The notes under the pieces are model-generated. The model was not told where the DNA came from. It saw nothing but the letters and a program-made list of their open reading frames with translations, and ran no database searches. This document shows positions 27,301 through 35,848 of a DNA stretch of 64,000 bases, piece by piece. This DNA comes from Blautia wexlerae DSM 19850 (GTDB lineage Bacteria > Bacillota > Clostridia > Lachnospirales > Lachnospiraceae): contig NZ_CP102267.1 of the NCBI RefSeq assembly GCF_025148125.1, positions 847,001-911,000 of the forward strand. Reading direction: 5' to 3'. A program made the translations under genes and the position numbers. How positions within the stretch are numbered: the stretch's first letter is position 1; each line of letters opens with the position of its first letter.

Positions 27301-27920
27301 GGCTGCACCTCCTTTGGTTCTTCCATGGAAGGAGTTTCCGGAACTTCTGTGACAGGGGCAGCTTTTTCCGAATTCACTGAGGTATCATCATAACCGCCTT
27401 CTTGCAACTGTTCAATTTCCTCTGTTGTGATGGAAGGAAGTTTGTCATCTGTCGGACGTTCATAGATGATTTCTTTTCCAGAATCAGGGGTACGTTCCTC
27501 ACCGAAAAAGAATCTTCCAGTAGAGGAAGTGTAGTACACAGGAAGAACGGACTTATCCGGAAGCTGGAACGAAAAATTAATATCAGAAGCATTGGGATAG
27601 GTAGTATCATCAGCAAGGAAACGGATGGAAGTTAGAGACATCTGTTTTACGTTTTTAAGATAGGAGGTCAGTTCTTCCTGAAAAAGTTTCACCTGTTCCT
27701 TGGAGAAAAAGTCTTCCAAAGCTTCAAAATCCTGAAAGCTTATGGATTCGTTATTTTCTGCTTGTTCTGTCTCGGTATTTTCATTATTATCGTGTTGAGT
27801 ATTTTCTGTCTCGGATTTTTTGTTTCCTTTTTGGGATTTCCAGATGGAGGGAAAGACAAATCCGATGATAATTAAAAAGGCCATCATAAAGATAGCCAGA
27901 ATTGCTTTTTTTCTGTTCAT
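27297..27920 (-). CDS. Membrane-anchored extracytoplasmic protein of the transfer operon
   Basis: 207 aa, ATG behind AAAGGAGAC. N-terminal membrane anchor (AILAIFMMAFLIIIGFVF), acidic Asn/Glu-rich linker, then a folded region (FEALEDFFSKEQVKLFQEELTSYL ... DKSVLPVYYTSSTGRFFF) and an acidic/Pro-rich tail. Position between the cell-wall hydrolase and VirB4 suggests a channel component outside the membrane. Family not securely recognised. Confidence 0.65.
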   Translation of the reverse strand: MNRKKAILAIFMMAFLIIIGFVFPSIWKSQKGNKKSETENTQHDNNENTETEQAENNESISFQDFEALEDFFSKEQVKLFQEELTSYLKNVKQMSLTSIRFLADDTTYPNASDINFSFQLPDKSVLPVYYTSSTGRFFFGEERTPDSGKEIIYERPTDDKLPSITTEEIEQLQEGGYDDTSVNSEKAAPVTEVPETPSMEEPKEVQP

Positions 27921-27931
27921 AAGTGTCTCCT

Positions 27932-29755
27932 TTATTTTTTAGCGAAGATCCAATAGGCATTTGCGGTTGCATGCACTTCCGTCATCATATCGAATTCACG
28001 GTTGATGTAGTTTTTGGAGGAACTGTCATTGGGATCATTGACTAATACTTTACCTCCAGCCGTTACACCACGAAGGACAATAAAATGTCCGCCACTGGTA
28101 AAAAGCCCAGCTCTTTGGGAACTGATGACCGGATGACCTTCAGATAAAGCCTGAAGTACCTGGTTGGGATCACTGGTCTGTGTGACAGCCCCACACCCAA
28201 AATGATCGGACGCTGCCTGGAAATAAGACCAGTAAGTGCCGACTCCTGGTTTGTAATAGGAATTTCCGCACCAGGATATTGCATCAATAGGTGTAATGGT
28301 AGTGCCTGTAAGATAACTGGCAATCATAGCAAAGCTTGTCGGACCGCATCCGCTGCTGGCGATGGAACCCCCGCCGTATGGAATGTTTCCATAGTCTGTC
28401 TGGAGATAGTGTGGAATCTGCATACCGTTTGCGGGATAGCTGCCACCACTGGCAGTAATTTGGTAATACCGAAGGACATGATCCACATATTCTTTATCAC
28501 CATACAGGTCATAAGGCCAGCTTGGTCTTGCACACATCATATCAGAGTAGGCAATCGCATTTTCCTTGGTATAACCACCGTCACGCTCCATTGCCCAGTC
28601 AATGTATGCAGAACCGTAGTTGTAACCCTGAAGAGCCAGTTTAATCCGGTCTAAGTCCGTAGGTCCGGTACAGCCGGCTTTGTCGAGGGCATATTTTAAT
28701 TCCTGTACTCCACATTCAATGGAGTATTCAGGATCTGTAATCCCATTTGGCACATGGGGATAGCGGGTATTAAATCCACCTTCCGCTGCTTGCATAACAT
28801 CCAGCCCTCGTCCGCCAGATTCCTGCATCATGACTGCCAGAATTAAATCCACATAATCACTCATACCATATTTCGCAGCAGCTCTTTCTACAGCAGGGCG
28901 GTAGGACAATACCTCATCGCTAAGATTGATAGCAGCTACTATGCCGGAAGAAGCAGTACCAAAGAAAGCAGTCAGGTTTTCGGCATAGTTTTTGGCAAGT
29001 TCTTTCTGCTTGTCTGTAAGATGGAATACATGGTCTGCAAAATAGGAATCTCCAGCATAAACAACGGTATAGGTGTGTTTCGTAAAAGTAACCGTCTGTG
29101 TTTGTGCCTGCCCCTGTTCTGTGCCGGCTTCTCCTTCTGCATCGCCATCAACGGTAACTTCCATGGTAACTGTCTCGGTTGCTACATCATAAGAAAAAAG
29201 TCCTTCTTTGTTTTCACGGATGAGTTTCTTTAATTGGTTTAGGTTGATGTTTTTATAGTCATCCTGGCTGGCACAAAATTGTGAAATCAGCAGATTGGCA
29301 TTGACGGAGATGCTGTATGTATAGGGGTCATTGATGGATGCAGTATCACCTTGTGGAAGACGGGAAATTGCTGCATGGATCTCTGCCAGAATGTCTTCAT
29401 GGCTTTCTTCTAACACTTCAACGATGGCTTCACGGGAAGCACGGATGTTTTCACTGATCATAGAGTTGCTGTTCAGTACATCGCTTTGTTCGGTCAGACT
29501 TCCAAAGATCAGACCAGGGAGCATCACAATAAATAAAACCGGAAGCAGCAGTATGGCGAGAATAACAAGGAGAATTTTAGCGAACTGATTCCGGTTGGCT
29601 ATGACTGCTCCAATCGCTGCTGAAAAAGGCCCGCCAAGGGCTGCACCATATCCTGCTTTGGAGAAAGTGGCTGCTGTTTTTAAGGACTTTAGGTGAGAAA
29701 TGGTACTGGAGCCTACATCCATTGCTTCGTCAAGTCCAGAGCGTTCTGTATCCAT
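27932..29755 (-). CDS. Membrane-anchored lysozyme-like plus C39-like peptidase (VirB1-type wall hydrolase)
   Basis: 607 aa; ATG 29755, or GTG 29758 overlapping the previous stop. One membrane segment (ILLVILAILLLPVLFIVMLP near residue 65). The middle (about 290-430) is lysozyme-like: AVMMQESGGRGLDVMQAAEGG, YNYGSAYIDW. The C-terminal ~150 residues match a papain-like C39_2 fold: Cys in SGCGPTSFAMIASYL, His in GGHFIVLRG, Asp/Asn in VNDPNDSS. It opens peptidoglycan for the conjugation channel. Equivalent to TcpG/Tn916 Orf14-type proteins by architecture. Confidence 0.85.
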   Translation of the reverse strand: MDTERSGLDEAMDVGSSTISHLKSLKTAATFSKAGYGAALGGPFSAAIGAVIANRNQFAKILLVILAILLLPVLFIVMLPGLIFGSLTEQSDVLNSNSMISENIRASREAIVEVLEESHEDILAEIHAAISRLPQGDTASINDPYTYSISVNANLLISQFCASQDDYKNINLNQLKKLIRENKEGLFSYDVATETVTMEVTVDGDAEGEAGTEQGQAQTQTVTFTKHTYTVVYAGDSYFADHVFHLTDKQKELAKNYAENLTAFFGTASSGIVAAINLSDEVLSYRPAVERAAAKYGMSDYVDLILAVMMQESGGRGLDVMQAAEGGFNTRYPHVPNGITDPEYSIECGVQELKYALDKAGCTGPTDLDRIKLALQGYNYGSAYIDWAMERDGGYTKENAIAYSDMMCARPSWPYDLYGDKEYVDHVLRYYQITASGGSYPANGMQIPHYLQTDYGNIPYGGGSIASSGCGPTSFAMIASYLTGTTITPIDAISWCGNSYYKPGVGTYWSYFQAASDHFGCGAVTQTSDPNQVLQALSEGHPVISSQRAGLFTSGGHFIVLRGVTAGGKVLVNDPNDSSSKNYINREFDMMTEVHATANAYWIFAKK

Positions 29756-29757
29756 CA

Positions 29758-30681
29758 CTAAATCCGATCCTTTCTTGGAGGAGTAGGAGGAAGCTTTTGG
29801 ACAATGGATTCGTTGTAGGCTATCTTTCCATCGCCAGCATCATAAGGAATTTTGGATACCGTATTTTCAGCATACTGTTTGTACCAGGTAGCTCCGTCTA
29901 CAGATTGAACAGTTTCATAGGTTCCATGGGTAGGAGCCGTATATTGATCGGCATGGTACATAGCAAATTCCCGGCTGTCTCCATTGGAACCGGACTCAAC
30001 TCCTGTTATCCTGCCGCCGCCAATTTCAACATTGGTATAGGAATGATCTGTTTTATCTTCATTTTGAATTCCCATGTAGGATTGAAATGCAGAAACAGCC
30101 CCATCACCTTTGATCGAGCCAACTTGACCATAGTTTCCCTGAGCAATATTGCTGATAACGTTATTGGCAAAATCTCCGCCCTTTTCAAGGGAAGACTGAT
30201 AGAGTGCATTTCCGATACTTGGTCCTTCGGTATATCCGGTGGCTGCATTTACCGCAGAACGCTCTGTCTGCCTTCCAACGGCTCCGGCTAATCCTCCGGA
30301 AAGGAAAGAACTTTGTACTGCAGCACTTCCGGGAGAGGAAGAATGGGAACTACTATGGCTTCCACCTCCATGCCCTCGAAAGGAACTTGCAAGACCTCTT
30401 CCGGCGATTAAAAGTTCAGCCATCATATTTCCACCAGTATTTCCAACATTGACTCCCAGACTTGCCATAAAGCTGTCAATCTTTTGAGAAACCTTCAAAA
30501 AAGCAATGGCACACAGAAACCAGATAAAGACATTACCGGTGACCGTTTCTTTTCCCTGTGCATCTACAGCTTGCTGCACCTCTGCTTCTGTAAGTTCAGC
30601 GGCAAAGACCGGCATGGAAGTTACAAGAATCAGACAAGAAATCAATAGCAGGCTGCAGAGCAGTGTTTTCTTATGTTTCAT
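29758..30681 (-). CDS. Secreted/membrane T4SS component, Gly/Ser-rich
   Basis: 307 aa from ATG 30681 behind GAAGGAGGAG. Signal peptide (TLLCSLLLISCLILVTSMPVFA), membrane segment (VFIWFLCAIAFLKVS), then a Gly/Ser/His-rich low-complexity region (SFRGHGGGSHSSSHSSS) and a mostly soluble tail ending RKDRI. It lies between the VirB6/TrbL-like gene and the wall hydrolase, so probably belongs to the channel; family uncertain. Confidence 0.65.
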   Translation of the reverse strand: MKHKKTLLCSLLLISCLILVTSMPVFAAELTEAEVQQAVDAQGKETVTGNVFIWFLCAIAFLKVSQKIDSFMASLGVNVGNTGGNMMAELLIAGRGLASSFRGHGGGSHSSSHSSSPGSAAVQSSFLSGGLAGAVGRQTERSAVNAATGYTEGPSIGNALYQSSLEKGGDFANNVISNIAQGNYGQVGSIKGDGAVSAFQSYMGIQNEDKTDHSYTNVEIGGGRITGVESGSNGDSREFAMYHADQYTAPTHGTYETVQSVDGATWYKQYAENTVSKIPYDAGDGKIAYNESIVQKLPPTPPRKDRI

Positions 30682-30694
30682 AATCTCCTCCTTC

Positions 30695-31405
30695 CTAGAG
30701 TGATAAAGGGTTTGCAAGGAATGTTCCGACCATGGAAGTAAACAGCCGCAAACACCAGGCGTTCATTAAAAGCAAAAAGAACTGTCCGCCGAGCATACGG
30801 CACCAGCTCTTAAAAACATTTCCGGTAGCCTGGGAAGCACCCGTGGAAAACGCAACAGGTGCGGTGTAGACCAGAACTCCAAGTAGTATGTAACGTTCCG
30901 CAGCTTCAAAAAGCAGCTTGATGTAATTCCAGGCAAGGATCAGTACCAGTATGAGGGCAACAATGGCAACAGCACCATTGGCACATACCCCCAGGATTAC
31001 TGTGATCACAGAATTGAATTTGGCAAATTCCAGTGGTGGAAGATCTTCAGTCAGAATCCAGCTATACGGGGTTCCTGCAATATTCAATAGAAGATCCACG
31101 ATGTCCTTGGCATAGAATGTCAGGAAAAGGAACATAAATGTCCGCAGTGATAATTTGATTGGATCTTCAGCATCAATCCCTGTCCCCATAAAATAATTCT
31201 TAAAAAGCTGCCAAACCCAGTTTAAAAGGATGAGTCCGATAGCCAGTGCCAGAAAAATCTGGTACATTGTTTCCGCTGCTGGAAAATAACGGAGAAAAGT
31301 ATCCATGGAACATCCCAGTGCACCCAGAACAGAAGTAGTAATCAAATCCAGAATGTTCATGACCTGTTCGGCAATCCATTCTACAATTCCGTCAAGTATT
31401 CCCAT
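30695..31405 (-). CDS. VirB6/TrbL-like polytopic membrane protein
   Basis: 236 aa, ATG behind AAGGAGGTG. About five membrane segments (MYQIFLALAIGLILLNWVW, TFMFLFLTFYAKDIVDLLL, GAVAIVALILVLILAWNYI, FFLLLMNAWCLRLFTSMVG). WCRMLGGQFFLLLMNAW resembles the conserved part of Firmicute TrbL/VirB6 proteins. Forms the inner part of the conjugation channel (known role of family). Confidence 0.75.
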   Translation of the reverse strand: MGILDGIVEWIAEQVMNILDLITTSVLGALGCSMDTFLRYFPAAETMYQIFLALAIGLILLNWVWQLFKNYFMGTGIDAEDPIKLSLRTFMFLFLTFYAKDIVDLLLNIAGTPYSWILTEDLPPLEFAKFNSVITVILGVCANGAVAIVALILVLILAWNYIKLLFEAAERYILLGVLVYTAPVAFSTGASQATGNVFKSWCRMLGGQFFLLLMNAWCLRLFTSMVGTFLANPLSL

Positions 31406-31429
31406 GACAGAGCCACCTCCTTATCTGCA

Positions 31430-31810
31430 TTATCCATTCCACTGCCCGCCGGCAAAGAACGGTGTAATGTAAGCCATGATAAATCCCAGACCATTGAGAA
31501 TCGCCCATGTAATGATGATTCGTTTGAGCCATGCCCTGGATTCATCCACGGTTTTTCCAGATTTGGAAAAATTCATCAAGAGCAAAGCAACCGATGCAGT
31601 TACAACAGCCGCAATGGTGGAAATCAGAATAATCTGGTTATATACGTCTTTCATGATTTCTGAAGCTTTGTCCCAGATGGTAGCAGCCATAACGGGTTGT
31701 ACATTACAGGCAATCAGAGTGAAAGCGAGGAAGGCAGTATAGAGATATTTTCCATAGTTCCGATGATGTTTCATGCCCGGTGGGGCTTCTTTGTGTACAT
31801 GGTTTTTCAA
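31430..31810 (-). CDS. Small two-TM protein, VirB2/TrbC pilin-like
   Basis: 126 aa from TTG 31810, eight bases after GAAGGAGG. A signal-like segment (LYTAFLAFTLIACNVQPVMAA) and two further hydrophobic helices (IILISTIAAVVTASVALLLM, IIITWAILNGLGFIMAYI) follow the VirB2/TrbC pattern. It opens backbone block 2. Pilin identity is inferred from topology and position. Confidence 0.65.
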   Translation of the reverse strand: MKNHVHKEAPPGMKHHRNYGKYLYTAFLAFTLIACNVQPVMAATIWDKASEIMKDVYNQIILISTIAAVVTASVALLLMNFSKSGKTVDESRAWLKRIIITWAILNGLGFIMAYITPFFAGGQWNG

Positions 31811-31828
31811 GTAAATGAACCTCCTTCA

Positions 31829-31865
31829 TAAAAAGAGGGCAAAGTGAGATCTTTCACTTTGCCCT
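31829..31865 (-). terminator. Leader terminator just before the pilin-like gene
   Basis: 13-bp perfect stem (AGGGCAAAGTGAG and its complement, 31836-31865) followed on the minus strand by CTCTTTTT, immediately before the ribosome site. Acts as attenuator of block 2. Confidence 0.75.
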
Positions 31866-31959
31866 GGCTTATAGTTTTCCTGCCTCATAAAAGCTTCAAT
31901 CCGGTCAATACGGAGGAACGCTTATTCTATATTTAGTTGTGATACTCCTTTCCATGCAC

Positions 31960-32012
31960 TAAAAAACGCAGCTTGTACCAGAGAAGAGGCATTCCCTGGA
32001 AAGCTACGTTTT
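31960..32012 (-). terminator. Second leader terminator of block 2
   Basis: On the minus strand AACGTAGCTT (32010-32001) pairs with AAGCTGCGTT (31974-31965), with an inner CCAG/CTGG helix, followed by TTTT. It lies between the shared upstream element and the first leader terminator. The 100 bases between the two hairpins hold no gene. Confidence 0.65.
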
Positions 32013-32042
32013 CGCTACATATAATTTTGACAGTATCATTCT

Positions 32043-32083
32043 AACATGGGTAGATTTCCCTGTAAATCGCAGAAGTGTGCCAA
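32043..32083 (-). promoter_or_regulatory. 41-nt element shared with the block 1 upstream region
   Basis: 34 of 41 bases match 57835-57875, including AACATGGGTA and AATCGCAGAAGTGTGCCAA. On the minus strand it reads TTGGCACACTTCTGCGATT then CCC and TACCCATGTT. Each copy precedes a backbone operon by 230-235 bases. Probably a promoter or operator of the transfer genes. Confidence 0.6.
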
Positions 32084-32335
32084 GTTGGGACATAAAAAGG
32101 AATAGTATGCGCCAACGAGGAAAGAAAAAAGACAATGTAGACAAAAAATATTACTAAAAAAAAGAATAAGGGTATATTGAAAATGTCTTAGATAGTTGAA
32201 CATAAAAAATAAGCATATAGATTGATACTGGGATATAGCTTCGGGGATTAGGATTTATGTTTATGTGAATATGAATTTTAAAAAAGAGAATGAACGTATG
32301 GAATAAGATCTAAAATGAAAGGGGGAATGAGTATA

Positions 32336-33322
32336 ATGAGGATTGGTGTGATTGATTCAGATGCCATATTTCAACACCCGTTTTTTTATGGCAAAAAGAT
32401 AGAAATAAAAAGAATGAATCCAGGATATTGCATTAAAAATAAAAATTTCCCATTTTCTCATGCGGAATATGTATGTGCATGTATTTTGTTGGAAAATCCT
32501 ACGTCTGAGATATTACTTTATAATATAATAGGTGGCAATGCTGGGAATGAGGGAGAACTACTTTACAGAAGTTTGGAAGCATTAATTGAAAAAAATGTAG
32601 ATATTATTAATATTAGTTTAGGAGTAGAGATTCCATTCTCAAAAGAGCTGTATGATTTATGTAAAAAAAGTCCAGTGCCAATAGTGGCAGCACATGCAAA
32701 TAATAACCAAACTGCATATCCTGCATCGTATGATAATGTTATTGGTATTAGGCGTGAGTTTGACGGAAATGTTATTCTCAAAAGGAGTGGAAATCAGAAT
32801 TTATTATTGAATAATAAGACTTATGTTTCGTTTAAACAGTTAGATCAAGAACATTTGATGCAAGGCAATAGTTGGTATACAGCGAAACTTACGGGAATAA
32901 TAAGTTGTTTTAGAGAAAACAAAAATCTGGGGATTGAAGATATAGTTGATTTAATAATGTCTTCTAGTCTGAACCAGATAAGTAGCGTTAAACAGAATAA
33001 TTCTGAAAATGCAATTTTGGTAACTAATAGGAGTGATAACCAGAGGCAAAAAGAATTTATCAAACAATGTTTTTCTAAAGTTCATATTATAGACATAAAT
33101 AATTTAGAAGCACAAAAAATAGTTGGTTATTACGATAAGTTGTTTATAGATATTGATAAATATAGCGATTTTATGTCAGCTAAAAAGGATTTGCTAAATT
33201 TTGTATATGATATCCGTGATGCTTATAAGCACTGTTATATTCGATATCCTTTTTTGGGGTATTATGATAGATACAGGTTTTTGACTGAGAAAGGAATTTT
33301 AATAGAACAGCTATATTTTTAG
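32336..33322 (+). CDS. Subtilisin-like (S8) protease of locus B
   Basis: 328 aa from ATG 32336, ten bases after AAAGGGGG. Catalytic Asp in GVIDSD (residue 7, with HPFF after it as in subtilases), His in FSHAEYVCACIL, oxyanion Asn in AHANNNQ, Ser in QGNSWYTAKLTG (GxSxxxA). No signal peptide, so it acts in the cytosol. Peptide loci often use such a protease to remove the leader; here it is first in a row with two radical SAM genes. Region 32091-32335 upstream holds no clear precursor gene. Confidence 0.8.
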   Translation: MRIGVIDSDAIFQHPFFYGKKIEIKRMNPGYCIKNKNFPFSHAEYVCACILLENPTSEILLYNIIGGNAGNEGELLYRSLEALIEKNVDIINISLGVEIPFSKELYDLCKKSPVPIVAAHANNNQTAYPASYDNVIGIRREFDGNVILKRSGNQNLLLNNKTYVSFKQLDQEHLMQGNSWYTAKLTGIISCFRENKNLGIEDIVDLIMSSSLNQISSVKQNNSENAILVTNRSDNQRQKEFIKQCFSKVHIIDINNLEAQKIVGYYDKLFIDIDKYSDFMSAKKDLLNFVYDIRDAYKHCYIRYPFLGYYDRYRFLTEKGILIEQLYF

Positions 33323-33340
33323 TAGATGATAGGAGAGTAA

Positions 33341-34441
33341 AGGTATTCATTAACATTAGAAATTACTAAAAGATGTAATTTGAATTGTTCATATTGCTAC
33401 GTGGAAAATAAAGAAAAAGTGAATATGAAATGGAAAACAGCACAATTGGCAATAGATATAGCTATGCGTGAGGCCATCAAGCAGAAAGATAAAACTTTAA
33501 GTGTGTATTTTATTGGTGGAGAACCTTTGCTTGCTTTCGGGCTTTTGAAAGAGATTATTTTTTATATAGAAAAGAAAAACGAACAAATTGGATTAAATAT
33601 TTTTTATAGTACCACTACAAATGGAACTGTATTTACAACAGAGATTATAGAATTTATGATTGAAAAAAGAGTACGATTCAAAATTAGCATAGATGGTTTA
33701 GAGGATGTTCATAATGAAAACAGGAAATTTGTGAATGGTGTTGGAAGTTATAGTGAAGTTAAAGAAAAACTTGTATACAAAGAAGAATTTGAGAAAATGA
33801 CAGGAATTGCTGTACATGCAGCACAACTTATTAATACTAATACGTATACTAAATTTTCAGCTTCATTTAGGCATTTACATGAATTGGGATTTCGATATAT
33901 AGAAACGGAGATAAATGCCTATCAGAAATGGAATAAGGAAGATAAAATTTGTTTGTTTCAGCAAATTGATGAGGCATTTGAGTATTACATTTCTTCTAGA
34001 AATAGAGGACAACTATGGGTATGGAAATTTTATAATGATATGTTAGAAGGCTTTGTAGCAGATTATTTGCCTTTTTTCCCTTGTAAAGCAGGATTGGTTT
34101 CGTTATTTGTAACAGTGAAAGGAGAGTTATATCCTTGTATAGAAACTGGGAAAAAATATATGATAGGAAGTGTAGACAAGGGGTTAGATGCAGAGTATAT
34201 AAGAAAAATTATTAAAATAGAGAAAACGCAAAATACGAGATGTTTACAGTGTAAAGAGTATAAAGAAAATAAATGTAGAATTTGCAGTTGTTTATTTGGA
34301 AATTACGAAAATACAGGAAATTGTTATATACCTTCTGAAATTAACTGTGAACTTACTCGACATGTAAACAATATATTTCGAGAAAAATATAGTGAAGAAC
34401 AAGTAGCAATGCTTCGAAAGCATTATAGGAGAGAGTTGTAG
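33341..34441 (+). CDS. Radical SAM/SPASM enzyme 1 of locus B, start unclear
   Basis: Frame reads LTLEITKRCNLNCSYCYV: the CxxxCxxC cluster is within the first dozen residues. The only usual start downstream of the TAA at 33338 is TTG 33380, which would delete the first Cys (codon 33374). In the same frame, ATG 33326 directly follows the protease stop but is cut by that TAA after four codons. The rest is intact: YFIGGEPLLAF, SIDGLEDVH, and SPASM Cys in FFPCKAGL, LYPCIETG, CLQCKEYKENKCRICSC and NCEL. Either a nonsense mutation, a sequencing error or a rare start codon. Confidence 0.7.
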   Translation, partial: RYSLTLEITKRCNLNCSYCYVENKEKVNMKWKTAQLAIDIAMREAIKQKDKTLSVYFIGGEPLLAFGLLKEIIFYIEKKNEQIGLNIFYSTTTNGTVFTTEIIEFMIEKRVRFKISIDGLEDVHNENRKFVNGVGSYSEVKEKLVYKEEFEKMTGIAVHAAQLINTNTYTKFSASFRHLHELGFRYIETEINAYQKWNKEDKICLFQQIDEAFEYYISSRNRGQLWVWKFYNDMLEGFVADYLPFFPCKAGLVSLFVTVKGELYPCIETGKKYMIGSVDKGLDAEYIRKIIKIEKTQNTRCLQCKEYKENKCRICSCLFGNYENTGNCYIPSEINCELTRHVNNIFREKYSEEQVAMLRKHYRREL

Positions 34442-34442
34442 T

Positions 34443-35678
34443 ATGGGATATAAATATAGGGTGGTGGAAATTGGAGAATATGTTCTAATTATCCAAAGAG
34501 AAAAAAATATTTGTTTTAAAATGAAGAAAAAAGAATTTGAAGAAGAGGGTGACATAAAGATTCGGGAAATTATAGATGGAATTTCAAAAATGCGAAAGAA
34601 ATATGATGTGACATTTCCTGAGAATAAAAAACAGATGAATACAATTTATCTATTTGTTACGGATTATTGCAATCTGAACTGTGAATTTTGTGCTATGCGT
34701 TCTAATAATAAGGATATCAAAAAAGAGAAATTGTCTCAACTTGAAGTAAAAGAACATGTAATTGATAAAATTAGGAAGGCTAACCCTAGAAAGTTAATAG
34801 TCAGTGGTGGGGAACCGTTTGTCCTAGAGGACATACTAGATATTCTTAAAGAGTTGAAGGAAAATATTAATACAAAAATAATTGTTCAGACAAATGCGAC
34901 TCTATTAACAGAAAAGACTATTAAAAGCCTTAATGGAATTATTAATTCCATAGAAATTAGTACAGCCCATTATAAAAATACTGAGCAATTAAAAGAAAAG
35001 ATTGCTTTATTGAATAAATACAAAATAGATGTAGTGTTAACATTTACATATCAGAATGAAAAGGAAAAGATGTTGCTTCGAGAAATCATAGATATGGCTG
35101 CATATTACGATGCTGATTTTTTGTTGCATTTTGTAGATTATGCAGGGAGTGCAGCAGATAGAGGTTATCCATTATTAAATTATCAAGAAAGGTTAAAGGT
35201 ATACTGCTATTTTGCTAAATATATCATAGAAAAGGGCTATACGAATAAACGTTTTGCCGGAAATCTTTTTCATGCGGTAGAATTGAGCCATCCATGTTCA
35301 GCATTTGGAAAAATGGCTGCTTTTTTCCCTGATGGAAATATATATTTGTGTCATTCTCTGGTTAAAGAAAAATATCGAATAGGCAGTATAGAACAAGAGA
35401 CGGATATAGAGCAATCGATCGAAAAAATATTGTCTAATGACAATGTGGAAAAGTTATTTTATATGCCTAATGAAAAATGTAAGACTTGCAAATTTAATTG
35501 TGTTTGTGGAGGAATGTGTCCAGCACTTATAGAAGAAGGAGTAGATTCTGACTGCACATTAAGAAAAATTATGTTTATATATAGCATGTTTATATTTGAT
35601 AAAAATGAAAATATAGCAATAAATTTGGAAAGATTTATAAAATTTTGTGAAGAGGAAGAGTATCAGCAATTTTTGTGA
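34443..35678 (+). CDS. Radical SAM/SPASM enzyme 2 of locus B
   Basis: 411 aa, begins one base after the previous stop (translational coupling). Residues 1-70 form a separate N-terminal domain, possibly leader-binding. Radical SAM cluster: VTDYCNLNCEFCAMR near residue 80; VSGGEPF; SPASM Cys in HPCSAFG, YLCHSL, CKTCKFNCVCGGMCP and DCTL. Two such enzymes in a row suggest two modification steps or a heteromeric complex. No terminator is obvious before the insertion element. Confidence 0.85.
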   Translation: MGYKYRVVEIGEYVLIIQREKNICFKMKKKEFEEEGDIKIREIIDGISKMRKKYDVTFPENKKQMNTIYLFVTDYCNLNCEFCAMRSNNKDIKKEKLSQLEVKEHVIDKIRKANPRKLIVSGGEPFVLEDILDILKELKENINTKIIVQTNATLLTEKTIKSLNGIINSIEISTAHYKNTEQLKEKIALLNKYKIDVVLTFTYQNEKEKMLLREIIDMAAYYDADFLLHFVDYAGSAADRGYPLLNYQERLKVYCYFAKYIIEKGYTNKRFAGNLFHAVELSHPCSAFGKMAAFFPDGNIYLCHSLVKEKYRIGSIEQETDIEQSIEKILSNDNVEKLFYMPNEKCKTCKFNCVCGGMCPALIEEGVDSDCTLRKIMFIYSMFIFDKNENIAINLERFIKFCEEEEYQQFL

Positions 35679-35848
35679 TATGTATATAATTAGTGAAAAC
35701 TATTTATATAAATTTTTAATGAAAGCCTGCTAATAAAAAGTCAAGTGTTTTTTTGAAGAAAATTTCAAAAATCCGATTTGATATTTTGTGCATAACTTTT
35801 AAGCCGCCAGAAATGCCGGCTTTGAAAGTGGTGATATAGAAAAGGGTG

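Noticed and set aside
32091..32335. Short frames before the subtilase as locus B precursor
   Set aside because: Frames of 11-15 codons without Cys or a ribosome site; not supportable as a precursor.
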